Positions 1 through 6,848 of a stretch of DNA of 14,458 nt are shown piece after piece. Origin of the DNA: an uncultured Ruminococcus sp. (GTDB lineage: Bacteria > Bacillota > Clostridia > Oscillospirales > Ruminococcaceae); contig CABQIF010000047.1 in the NCBI GenBank assembly GCA_902464115.1, positions 1 to 14,458 of the forward strand, given 5' to 3'. The notes beneath the pieces are model-generated. The model had not been told where the DNA came from. It did no database searches and worked only from the letters and a program-made list of their open reading frames with translations. The first letter of the stretch is position 1, and the number at the start of each line of letters is the position of its first letter. The position numbers and the translations under genes were made by a program.

Positions 1-1113
1 GATGCAGTTGGTCGGCACAGAGGTGCTGGGCTGGGCGGCGGACACGATGAACGGGAACAGACCTTGAACCAGTTGCTGGTAGAAATGGACGGCTTTACGG
101 GAAAAGATAATGTCATTGTCATTGCAGCCACCAACCGGAGAGATATTCTCGACCCAGCGTTGTTGCGTCCGGGTCGGTTTGATCGTCAAATTGTTGTTGG
201 TTATCCGGATGTAAAGGGCAGAGAAGCCATTCTGCGTGTGCACACGAAAAAGCGTCCACTTGCACCGGATGTAGACTTGGCAACGATTGCAAAGTCCACG
301 GTTGGCTTTACGGGTGCAGATTTGGAAAACTTAGTCAATGAAGCCTCCTTGCTGGCAGCTCGTCAGAACAAGCGTGCGATTACCATGCAGGAGATTCAGG
401 AAGCAACCATCAAGGTCATTGCAGGACCAGAAAAGAAGTCGCATAAGGTTTCTGAAAAGGAAAAGCGGCTGACTGCTTACCACGAAGCAGGGCACGCAGT
501 CTGCACATATTATTGCGACCATCAAGACAAAGTGCATCAGGTTTCCATCATCCCGAGAGGAATGGCAGGCGGCTATACAATGTCCCTGCCGGAACAGGAT
601 AAATCTTTTGTCAGCAAGACAGAAATGGAAGAAAACATTGTCACCTTGCTGGGCGGTCGTGTTGCAGAACAGTTGGTTTTGGATGATATTTCAACAGGTG
701 CATCCAACGACTTGGAACGGGCAACCGCAACCGCTCGGAAGATGGTCACTCGTTATGGTTTCAGCAAGAAGCTTGGGCCAGTTGTCTATGGCAACGACCA
801 GAACGAAGTATTCTTAGGAAAAGACTTGGGTTCTTCCAGAGATTATTCTGACCGGGTAGCTGGAGAAATTGATGACGAAGTACGCAACATTGTAGAAACT
901 GCCTACCAGCAGGCAACGGCTCTGTTGCAAGCACATATGGATCAGCTGCATCTGTTGTCGAAGTATTTGATTCTGCACGAAAAGATTGAGCGGGAAGACT
1001 TTGAAAAACTAATGCAGGGCAAGATGGAAGCATCTGCATTTGAAGAACAGCCGACAGCACCACAGCAGCCAGAATCTTCTTCCGAAGAACAGAATCCGCC
1101 GGAACAGGCATAA
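1..1113 (+). CDS. ftsH: ATP-dependent zinc metalloprotease FtsH, C-terminal part (5' end outside window)
   Basis: FtsH is a membrane-anchored AAA+ protease that extracts and degrades membrane and short-lived cytosolic proteins. The frame is open from base 1 and 370 residues are visible. They begin just after the Walker B acidic pair, with the pore/glycine-rich segment (GAGLGGGHDE) at about residues 8-17. The second region of homology with its arginine fingers (DPALLRPGRFDR) follows near residues 50-61. The zinc-binding HEAGH motif lies at residues 161-165 and the third zinc ligand, the Asp in TGASNDLE, at about residue 237. The transmembrane N-terminus and Walker A are missing only because the window starts inside the gene. 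The C-terminus is a Glu/Pro/Gln-rich tail, common in the family. The gene ends 18 bases before a strong terminator hairpin and converges on the minus-strand ydbST-like pair. Identification is very secure. Confidence 0.97.
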   Translation, partial: DAVGRHRGAGLGGGHDEREQTLNQLLVEMDGFTGKDNVIVIAATNRRDILDPALLRPGRFDRQIVVGYPDVKGREAILRVHTKKRPLAPDVDLATIAKSTVGFTGADLENLVNEASLLAARQNKRAITMQEIQEATIKVIAGPEKKSHKVSEKEKRLTAYHEAGHAVCTYYCDHQDKVHQVSIIPRGMAGGYTMSLPEQDKSFVSKTEMEENIVTLLGGRVAEQLVLDDISTGASNDLERATATARKMVTRYGFSKKLGPVVYGNDQNEVFLGKDLGSSRDYSDRVAGEIDDEVRNIVETAYQQATALLQAHMDQLHLLSKYLILHEKIEREDFEKLMQGKMEASAFEEQPTAPQQPESSSEEQNPPEQA

Positions 1114-1131
1114 ACAATTCTTACAAAAAGC

Positions 1132-1172
1132 AAACGAGCAGGGACTCAAAATAGAGAGTTCCTGCTCGTTTT
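1132..1172 (+). terminator. Bidirectional intrinsic terminator between ftsH and the convergent ydbT-like gene
   Basis: A 16-base-pair stem (1132-1147 with 1156-1171, one G-U pair, loop of 8) ends in a short T run on the plus strand. On the minus strand the same hairpin is followed by a T-rich stretch (GCTTTTTGTAA), so it can end both convergent transcripts. Confidence 0.9.
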
Positions 1173-1180
1173 ATATGCAT

Positions 1181-2647
1181 TTAAAGGTCTTTCATTTGTT
1201 CCAGTTCCGCAAGAATCTGTTGCCAGACTTTTTCGGATACGCCTGTCAATTTGTGGCGGTGCATGGTTTTTCCCTGTAAGTAGAAGAATACATTGCAAAG
1301 TCCGCATTTCCTGCCCGTTTTCGTATGGGTTACTTGAATGCTGGCAATGTTGGTTGCTGGGGCAACAATGGTATGAAAGACAAAGCCGCTGCTATAGTGC
1401 AGATAAAGTTTTCCGTCTTCCAGCCACATACGGGTTCGCATCGCAGAAACAATCCGAATGAGCAGAAACCAGACGCAGGGAAAAACCAACATCCAGCCCA
1501 AAAATGAAAATCGAACATAAATCGAATAGAAAAAATAGCGTGCCAACGCAATCAATACCAATACAATGCCCAGCAAGAACAACGGCTGCCAGATAAAGAG
1601 CCAGAACCGAAACAAATTGAACGGTTGTTTCGGTTTATTTTTTCCAATGACATTTGGTTGCTGTTTGAGCAGCGGTTGTAAAAAACGATCTGCATGCGAT
1701 TTTTGCAGCAAGGGCATTAACACAGGCAGTTCATTTTTCTGATTGCCGTAGCCCGGACAGCTGATATGAACCGACATCAGATGCAATAACTTCATCATGA
1801 GATTTTGCCGAATGTCGATGTAATTGACTGCCCCTCTCCGTAGGCGATAGCGATACGGGGAAATCAGCCCACGATGAACGGAAAATGCTTTTTGGTCTGC
1901 ATAGAATCGGAATCGACTGTATCGGAGCAAATTTCCAATAAAAGAAATCAACCACGCCGACAAAATCAAGATGGAAATCGTGATGGCAAGGCGTGGAATG
2001 CCTTTAAAGTAGGCGGCTGCTTGGTCGGTCAGTGTCATGAGAATTTCTTCTGCCTGCAATTCTTCGAGCAAATCTCTGGTAATTCGACCACCTTGAAAAA
2101 AAATCGCTGCCGCATAAACTGCCCCAGACAAGCTGCTGGAGAAGAGAAACGAGAATAGCAGCAATCGGGACGTATGCGGTCGATGCATTTTAACGTCGGA
2201 AGCTGGTCGCAGCAGGGGAATGACTTGCCGAATGGCAGCCAAATCCGCTTTGTATAAGACCAACTGCATATCTGCTCCGGCGATGTCCTCCGCTCCCGTA
2301 TGAATTGAAACTCGAACTGCTCCGAATGGTCGTAGAAAAAATGCATGTTCTTCTGTTACAGAAGTGATACTGGAGCAGGGAATTTCCGTTTCCCGTTTCA
2401 GCAGGATGCCGCTTTGCCGGCGGATGACTTCGGTATTATACATAAATCCGCAGAAATACCAGCGAATTGCACCATACGTCAAAATCAGCACGCAGATGAG
2501 CAGGTCAAACCATGCACCATGCAGCCAAGCAGCAATTTCTTTTGCAGAGAATGGAAAGAAGTGTGCAGAACGCAGCAGCGGAAAAATCAACAGCCAGAGG
2601 TTTTTTGCCGTGTATCGCAGGATTTTAATGGGGTGTTCATGGAGCAT
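1181..2647 (-). CDS. ydbT: YdbT-like membrane protein with repeated bacterial PH (bPH_2/DUF304) domains
   Basis: The 488-residue protein matches the length (about 490) and layout of B. subtilis YdbT. Hydrophobic segments lie near residues 14-27, 46-66, 160-185, 220-245 and 355-410. Between them are cytosolic PH-like stretches of the bPH_2 family, for example the 'VIRRQSGILLKRETEIP' segment near 74-90 and 'FSVHRGLISPYRYRLRRG' in the middle. A longer start at 2710 is possible, but the ATG at 2647 has an AGGAGG six bases upstream and overlaps the stop of the preceding gene by 11 bases, which indicates translational coupling. In B. subtilis ydbS and ydbT form a sigma-W operon that helps resist antimicrobial peptides made by other Bacilli. 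A similar envelope-defence role here is inference only. The molecular function is unknown. Confidence 0.88.
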   Translation of the reverse strand: MLHEHPIKILRYTAKNLWLLIFPLLRSAHFFPFSAKEIAAWLHGAWFDLLICVLILTYGAIRWYFCGFMYNTEVIRRQSGILLKRETEIPCSSITSVTEEHAFFLRPFGAVRVSIHTGAEDIAGADMQLVLYKADLAAIRQVIPLLRPASDVKMHRPHTSRLLLFSFLFSSSLSGAVYAAAIFFQGGRITRDLLEELQAEEILMTLTDQAAAYFKGIPRLAITISILILSAWLISFIGNLLRYSRFRFYADQKAFSVHRGLISPYRYRLRRGAVNYIDIRQNLMMKLLHLMSVHISCPGYGNQKNELPVLMPLLQKSHADRFLQPLLKQQPNVIGKNKPKQPFNLFRFWLFIWQPLFLLGIVLVLIALARYFFYSIYVRFSFLGWMLVFPCVWFLLIRIVSAMRTRMWLEDGKLYLHYSSGFVFHTIVAPATNIASIQVTHTKTGRKCGLCNVFFYLQGKTMHRHKLTGVSEKVWQQILAELEQMKDL

Positions 2648-3116
2648 GAGATTCCTCCTGTGCAGCAAGGTAAAATAAATCTGCAAATCGCATACAGAGT
2701 TCCGCTGCATCTTCTTTTTTGAGAAATAGCAGAATCAGCGTGCTGCCGTAGGCGTGCAGTGGCAGAAAAGTCATTCCTGTATATTTACAGAACGGCGTTT
2801 GCACGATGGTGCTGCATTGCAGAGCACGCAACCGCATGCGTTTTTCTCGCCGAATGAAAATGCCGGATATGGAGATGATGTCTTGTTCTGTAATGATATA
2901 GCGAGTGTTGCGAAACCAGAACGGCAGTAAAATGAAGATGCCCAGCAGAGCAGCCAATAGCAATAGCAAACAGATGAGGTTGACAATGCCAGCCGGTACA
3001 ACTTTTAATACATAGCGAACGGCTGCAATTAAAACCAATGCAGTCGGCAGGGCAAGTAGCTGTAGTAGATATTGTGCGTGGGGGTCAGGACGATAGCTTT
3101 TTTGTAGATGATTCAT
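2637..3116 (-). CDS. ydbS: YdbS-like PH-domain membrane protein
   Basis: With the ATG at 3116 the protein has 159 residues, the same as B. subtilis YdbS. Two adjacent hydrophobic helices (about residues 19-38 and 43-68) are followed by one bPH_2 domain with the typical 'YIITEQDIISISGIFIRRE' strand pattern near residues 73-91. The alternative ATG at 3146 adds ten residues but has no ribosome binding site, whereas 3116 is preceded by GGAGGT at four bases. It is the first gene of a two-gene minus-strand operon with ydbT. The partner proteins are thought to work together at the membrane, and the exact activity is not known. Confidence 0.88.
   Translation of the reverse strand: MNHLQKSYRPDPHAQYLLQLLALPTALVLIAAVRYVLKVVPAGIVNLICLLLLLAALLGIFILLPFWFRNTRYIITEQDIISISGIFIRREKRMRLRALQCSTIVQTPFCKYTGMTFLPLHAYGSTLILLFLKKEDAAELCMRFADLFYLAAQEESHAP
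2654..2659 (-). promoter_or_regulatory. Ribosome binding site fixing the ydbT-like start
   Basis: A perfect AGGAGG on the minus strand lies six bases before the ATG at 2647 and inside the 3' end of the ydbS-like gene. It argues for this start over the upstream ATG at 2710. Confidence 0.8.
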
Positions 3117-3120
3117 AAGG

Positions 3121-3126
3121 ACCTCC
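3121..3126 (-). promoter_or_regulatory. Ribosome binding site fixing the ydbS-like start
   Basis: GGAGGT on the minus strand lies four bases before the ATG at 3116. The upstream ATG at 3146 has no comparable site. Confidence 0.8.
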
Positions 3127-3150
3127 GTTTTGTGAAAATGCAGCATACAA

Positions 3151-3180
3151 TTAGCAACAAGTGTATAATATTATTATAAT
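3151..3180 (+). promoter_or_regulatory. Possible promoter for the AGCS symporter gene
   Basis: On the plus strand TTAGCA (3151-3156, four of six matches to the -35 consensus) lies 18 bases before a perfect TATAAT (3175-3180), about 74 bases ahead of the symporter start. It overlaps the opposing ydbST promoter, so the two may interfere. The -35 element is weak. Confidence 0.35.
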
Positions 3181-3200
3181 CATTTTAGCAATATCGTCAA
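3173..3200 (-). promoter_or_regulatory. Sigma-A type promoter for the ydbS-ydbT pair
   Basis: On the minus strand a -35 TTGACG (3195-3200) and a perfect -10 TATAAT (3173-3178) are separated by 16 bases. The site is about 50 bases upstream of the ydbS ribosome binding site. It does not resemble the sigma-W promoter that drives ydbST in B. subtilis. Confidence 0.75.
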
Positions 3201-3253
3201 GAGCCTGTTTATGAAAGGTCTGTCGATTTTATGAAAATACGGAGGACGGCTCT

Positions 3254-4573
3254 ATGCTGGAACAGCTGAATACATGGGTTTGGGGCAGTGGGTTGCTGGT
3301 CTTGCTGCTGGGAACAGGATTATTTCTCAGCATTCGCACGCATTTTTTTCAAATTTTTGGAATCCGTACGATTTTCCGGCAGACGTTCGGCAGATTGCTC
3401 CGCTGGGAAGACGGTGCAGATCAATGGAAAACATGTTCCGCAGCGTTGGCAGCTGCCATGGGAACGGGAAATATTGTCGGTGTTGCAGCAGCAATTTCTG
3501 CTGGCGGAGCAGGGGCAGTTTTTTGGATGTGGGTGTCTGCATTTTTGGGCATGATGCTGACCTATGCTGAAAATGTGTTGGCGGTGCGGTATCGTTCGGA
3601 AGCAGAAGAACGAGCAGTTGGGGCGTTGGCATATCTGAAAAACGGTTTGCGAAGTCCGATTTTGGCAGGGCTTTATGCCGTATTTTGTGTGCTGGCATCG
3701 TTTGGCATGGGAAATATGACACAGAGCAGTGCCGCTGCTGCTGCACTGGAGCAGGGCTGTCACATTCCGCCGATTTGGACAGGGGTCGGAGTAATGATTT
3801 TGCTGCTGGGAACGGTGTTGGGCGGAATGCGTACCATTGGAACAGTGACCCAATTTCTCATGCCGATTTTATCGGGTGGATATCTGTTGGCAGCTGTCAT
3901 TGTGTTGGTGCAGCACGCCGGACAGCTGGGAACGGCATTTGCAACGATTTTTCATGCAGCATGGCATCCGGCAGCCGTTGGCGGTGGAACGTTGGGAACA
4001 GTGTTGTCCGCTGGTCTGCGGCATGGGGTGTTCTCGAATGAGGCAGGGCTTGGCAGCAGTGCGATGATTCACAGTCATGCGGTGGATGCTGTACACGGAC
4101 AGCAGGGAATGTGGAGCATGGTAGAAGTGTTTGTAGATACAATGCTTTGCTGTACGGTGACGGCTCTGGTTTTGCTCTGTACCGGAACGGCTGGAACAGA
4201 TGGTATCTCTGGAATTGCAGCAGCCTTTTCCAGCGTGTTTGGTGTTGGAGCAGAGCCAGTGCTTTCTTGGATGATTGCCCTGTTTGCTTTGGCAACGCTG
4301 CTTGGCTGGTGCTGTTGCGGAGAAGTTGCCGTTCGATATTTGGGCGGAGAACGGGGCGTTCGTTGGTATCGCTGGGCATATTGCTTTGCGGGGGGATTGG
4401 GAGCAGTGGGAACGCTGTCAACCATCTGGACATTATCCGACCTTGCAAATGGATTGATGGCGATTCCGAACTTGCTTGGCATCTTGCTGTTATTCCGAAA
4501 GGCAGATTTGCCCGACAATGTTTATAGAAAATGCACAAAAAAGAATTGCAAAAAGAAGAAAAATATGGTATGA
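3254..4573 (+). CDS. Alanine/glycine:cation (AGCS family) sodium:amino-acid symporter
   Basis: This 439-residue polytopic membrane protein imports small amino acids such as alanine or glycine with sodium. The AGCS signature is clear near residues 67-97: AAAMGTGNIVGVAAAISAGG followed by AGAVFWMWVS. A second hallmark, SNEAGLGSSA, lies at residues 261-270. About ten hydrophobic helices fill the rest, and the length is at the short end of the family's usual 440-490. GGAGG eight bases before the ATG supports the start. The C-terminus is short and strongly basic (KKNCKKKKN), fitting a cytoplasmic tail. The gene diverges from ydbST. Its last bases also hold the promoter of the next gene, and I see no terminator between them. 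Family assignment is secure, but the exact substrate cannot be read from the sequence. Confidence 0.93.
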   Translation: MLEQLNTWVWGSGLLVLLLGTGLFLSIRTHFFQIFGIRTIFRQTFGRLLRWEDGADQWKTCSAALAAAMGTGNIVGVAAAISAGGAGAVFWMWVSAFLGMMLTYAENVLAVRYRSEAEERAVGALAYLKNGLRSPILAGLYAVFCVLASFGMGNMTQSSAAAAALEQGCHIPPIWTGVGVMILLLGTVLGGMRTIGTVTQFLMPILSGGYLLAAVIVLVQHAGQLGTAFATIFHAAWHPAAVGGGTLGTVLSAGLRHGVFSNEAGLGSSAMIHSHAVDAVHGQQGMWSMVEVFVDTMLCCTVTALVLLCTGTAGTDGISGIAAAFSSVFGVGAEPVLSWMIALFALATLLGWCCCGEVAVRYLGGERGVRWYRWAYCFAGGLGAVGTLSTIWTLSDLANGLMAIPNLLGILLLFRKADLPDNVYRKCTKKNCKKKKNMV

Positions 4574-4574
4574 T
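4546..4574 (+). promoter_or_regulatory. Sigma-A promoter for the nucleoside kinase, inside the end of the symporter gene
   Basis: TTGCAA (4546-4551) and TATGAT (4569-4574) are spaced by 17 bases, and the -10 is preceded by an extended TGG. The -10 overlaps the stop codon of the symporter gene. The kinase start lies 58 bases downstream. Confidence 0.75.
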
Positions 4575-4616
4575 AAGACTAATTTCGAGATGACTTTGCA
4601 AAAATCCACATCAAAA

Positions 4617-4622
4617 AAGGAG
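4617..4622 (+). promoter_or_regulatory. Ribosome binding site fixing the nucleoside kinase start
   Basis: AAGGAG ends nine bases before the ATG at 4632. It selects this start over the in-frame ATG at 4476, which lies inside the symporter gene. Confidence 0.75.
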
Positions 4623-4631
4623 TACGAGTTT

Positions 4632-5567
4632 ATGCAGACCATTTTTCTTTCCGACTTAAAAGCTGCTCTGCTGGAACATCCACAGGCATGGATCACACAA
4701 ATGGAACAGCAGCACTGGGCACAACTTTATACTATTGCAGAAGAAATTGCAGAACATCGGCGAACTTGTCCCATCATCTTATTATCTGGGCCGTCTGGTT
4801 CTGGAAAGACCATTACCGCTATGATGCTGGAATCCATTCTGGATGGAATGGGGCTGGAAACACATACACTTTCCATGGATCACTATTTTAAGAGTATTAC
4901 GCAAGAGCAATTAAAGCTTGCAGAGATTGGAGAATTTGACCTAGAATCACCGGAACGGGTGGATATTCCGTTTTTGAATCAGCAATTGAAAGCGATTCGA
5001 GATTGTGAAGCAGTAGAGCTGCCGAAATATGATTTCCGGATTTCCAGCCGTGTACCCTCTGGGAGAATTTTGCAGCGAAAACCGGAAGAATTGGTGATCT
5101 TAGAGGGCATTCATGCCTTGAATCCATCGGTGATCACGCTGTCTAACCACGATGCCGCACGGTGTTATGTCAATGTACAGACGGCTCTGCGGACAGACAA
5201 CGGGCAGTTGATACCGCCGACTTATATTCGATTGCTGCGGCGGATGATTCGGGACTTGAAATATCGGAAGCGGTCATTGACAGAAACGATTCGGATGCAT
5301 CATACTGTGCAGGCAGGGGAAGATACCTTTATCACGCCCTATCGTTCTCTGGCACAATATGAAGTCAATACGTTTTTGCCCTATGAAACATTTGCCTATA
5401 CAGCTGTATTGGAGCAGATTCCGGAGGCAATTTCGATTGCACGGACGATACCAGAGTTAAAAGCAATTTTAGAAGAGCAAGTGCCATTTTCGCTGGATTG
5501 GATTCCAGAAACGGCATTGGTAAGAGAATTTATCGGTGGCAGTATTTACTATCAGGAGAGCAAATAA
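4632..5567 (+). CDS. Uridine-kinase-like P-loop nucleoside kinase
   Basis: The 311-residue protein belongs to the phosphoribulokinase/uridine kinase branch of P-loop kinases, which phosphorylate nucleosides such as uridine or cytidine. Walker A (GPSGSGKT) is at residues 53-60. A conserved 'SMDHYFK' follows near 79-85, corresponding to the substrate-binding DxFY region of uridine kinases, then 'FDLESPERVD' near 101-110 and a Walker B-like 'LVILEGIHAL' near 155-164. An N-terminal extension of about 45 residues and a long C-terminal part make it larger than classical Udk (about 210) but smaller than the clostridial ~550-residue kinases that carry a TGS domain. The start is set by the ribosome binding site at 4617-4622 and the promoter at 4546-4574. 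The real substrate is uncertain, since members of this group act on nucleosides other than uridine. Confidence 0.85.
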   Translation: MQTIFLSDLKAALLEHPQAWITQMEQQHWAQLYTIAEEIAEHRRTCPIILLSGPSGSGKTITAMMLESILDGMGLETHTLSMDHYFKSITQEQLKLAEIGEFDLESPERVDIPFLNQQLKAIRDCEAVELPKYDFRISSRVPSGRILQRKPEELVILEGIHALNPSVITLSNHDAARCYVNVQTALRTDNGQLIPPTYIRLLRRMIRDLKYRKRSLTETIRMHHTVQAGEDTFITPYRSLAQYEVNTFLPYETFAYTAVLEQIPEAISIARTIPELKAILEEQVPFSLDWIPETALVREFIGGSIYYQESK

Positions 5568-5570
5568 AAA

Positions 5571-5654
5571 ACCGCCGTAGGCGGAACTGCGGTCGAGCTG
5601 GTTCAGCTCGGCGGAGGAGGGTTGTTAGGGAGGACAAGCTGTCCTCCCTAACAA
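5571..5654. repeat. Three tandem short-loop hairpins after the nucleoside kinase
   Basis: Three perfect inverted repeats, each with a three-base loop, stand in a row: CCGCC/GGCGG (5572-5584), CGAGCTG/CAGCTCG (5594-5610) and a 15-base-pair stem TTGTTAGGGAGGACA with its complement (5622-5654). None is followed by a T run on either strand, so they are not ordinary terminators. CCGCC could also pair with a second GGCGG at 5610-5614, giving alternative folds. A REP/BIME-like repeat or an mRNA-stabilising 3' structure is plausible. Confidence 0.65.
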
Positions 5655-6063
5655 AGGTTGCAAGAAAGTGGTATTGAAATCTAAGAGCAATAAACCGCTG
5701 TTCGATATTAAAAAGTAAAAATCATTTTAAAAGCAATTATCTAAGAAATAAAATGTCTAAAATTCCAGTAACGTACGGCTGCGAACAGCGGTCGTAGGCA
5801 AAGAGCAAAGCGATTTTGCCGGATGTCACAGACTGGTTTTCCAAGAACTCAGAATTCAGAGTGCGTATAAAAATGATGAAATAACCTGCATTCCCTGCCG
5901 AACCGCAGCCGGATGCAGGTTGTTTTTTGCAAAATATGTTACAGATAGTTGGAAAAACCACCGTATTTATGAAAAATATCCCTTATTTTTGATGAGAAAA
6001 TAATTTTTCTTTGAATTGTATCTGAAAATCTGCAATTTTCTCTGTTTTTTTCTCATAATTCCT
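5655..6063. other. Non-coding stretch with a possible decayed ORF or structured RNA
   Basis: No convincing gene is present here. An 11-base inverted repeat pairs ACCGCTGTTCG (5694-5704) with 5782-5792. A plus-strand reading frame from an ATG at 5753 runs to a TAA at 5882-5884 but is interrupted by a TAG at 5795-5797 and has no ribosome binding site. Its stop abuts the terminator at 5883-5928. Bases 5655-5760 and 5929-6063 are AT-rich. The latter hold weak inverted repeats (AAAAATA/TATTTTT at 5972-5990 and TGAGAAAA/TTTTCTCA at 5993-6055) that may be chance in such composition. Confidence 0.4.
5883..5928 (+). terminator. Intrinsic terminator in the kinase-trmB intergenic region
   Basis: A nine-base-pair stem AACCTGCAT (5883-5891) with ATGCAGGTT (5913-5921), extended by further pairs, encloses a small inner CTGC/GCAG hairpin and is followed by G and six T. 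It would end read-through from the kinase or a short RNA made from the region before it. Confidence 0.8.
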
Positions 6064-6092
6064 TTGCTTTTTTCCAGGAAGTATGATATAAT
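6064..6092 (+). promoter_or_regulatory. Sigma-A promoter for trmB and the following operon
   Basis: TTGCTT (6064-6069) and a perfect TATAAT (6087-6092) are spaced by 17 bases, with an extended TGA just before the -10. The predicted transcript starts near 6099, about 38 bases ahead of the trmB ATG. Confidence 0.8.
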
Positions 6093-6136
6093 AAAATGGA
6101 AAGAATCTGCTTGCATAGAAAGGATGGATCGCTTAT

Positions 6137-6814
6137 ATGCGTATTCGGCATAAACCGTGGGCAAAACCAGAATTAGAGGCTTGTCCATTTTATATTTCCG
6201 AGCCAAAATTGAATCGAGGGCATTGGAATACGATTTTTCCGGGAGAAAAGAAACCGCTGCGGCTGGAATTGGGCTGCGGAAAGGGCGGCTTTATTTCGCA
6301 GGAAGCCCCTGCAAATCCGGATTATCACTATATCGCAATGGACATCAAAAATGAAATGCTGGTGCTTGCAAAACGAAAACTGGAAGCAGCTTATGCAGAA
6401 CAACAGCTGCCATTGGATAATGTTCGGATTTTTATTTGCAATCTGATGCAGTTTTCCGAATATTTTTCACCGGAAGACCGAGTGGAACGCATTTATATCA
6501 ATTTTTGCAATCCATGGCCAAAGGGAAAACATAAAAAACGTCGCCTGACCCATCCCCGTCAGTTGCAGCAGTATCGGACGGTATTGGATGGAGAAATCTG
6601 GTTTAAAACCGATGATGATGAATTGTTTGAAGAATCGATCCTCTATTTTCAGGAGTGCGGCTTTGACATTGTGTTCCAGACAACCGATTTACATCAAGAA
6701 CCGGACATTCAAAGTTTCCGCACCGAACACGAGGCAATGTTTGAAGAAATGGGAAAGACCATTAAATTTCTGATTGCTCGTCCGCAGCAGACACAGCAAG
6801 GATCTGCACAATAA
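6137..6814 (+). CDS. trmB: tRNA (guanine-N7-)-methyltransferase TrmB
   Basis: TrmB uses S-adenosylmethionine to methylate N7 of G46 in the variable loop of tRNAs. The 225-residue protein is of normal length. The SAM-binding motif ELGCGKGGF lies at residues 44-52. The family hallmark 'IYINFCNPWPKGKHKKRR' lies near residues 118-135, followed by LTHP, with Asn in place of the Asp seen in the B. subtilis DPWPK motif. The C-terminal 'SFRTEHE' segment fits the conserved tRNA-contacting end of the family. An AAAGG ribosome binding site precedes the ATG at a rather long 13 bases. It is the first gene behind the promoter at 6064-6092, and the next gene begins 34 bases after its stop with no terminator, so the two are probably co-transcribed. 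Confidence 0.94.
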   Translation: MRIRHKPWAKPELEACPFYISEPKLNRGHWNTIFPGEKKPLRLELGCGKGGFISQEAPANPDYHYIAMDIKNEMLVLAKRKLEAAYAEQQLPLDNVRIFICNLMQFSEYFSPEDRVERIYINFCNPWPKGKHKKRRLTHPRQLQQYRTVLDGEIWFKTDDDELFEESILYFQECGFDIVFQTTDLHQEPDIQSFRTEHEAMFEEMGKTIKFLIARPQQTQQGSAQ

Positions 6815-6831
6815 ATTTGGGAAAATAAAAC

Positions 6832-6838
6832 AGGAAGG
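6832..6838 (+). promoter_or_regulatory. Ribosome binding site fixing the GH59-like gene start
   Basis: AGGAAGG ends ten bases before the ATG at 6849. The in-frame alternative at 6774 lies inside trmB and has no such site. Confidence 0.65.
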
Positions 6839-6848
6839 GATCGCAGTT

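Noticed and set aside
3320..3853. Long minus-strand frame opposite the symporter gene
   Set aside because: It is the antisense shadow of a clear AGCS gene. Its His/Cys/Ser/Asn-rich composition is typical of antisense translation.
5737..5961. Minus-strand 74-residue open frame in the kinase-trmB gap
   Set aside because: No ribosome binding site, no recognisable domain, and it runs antiparallel across the terminator hairpin at 5883-5928.
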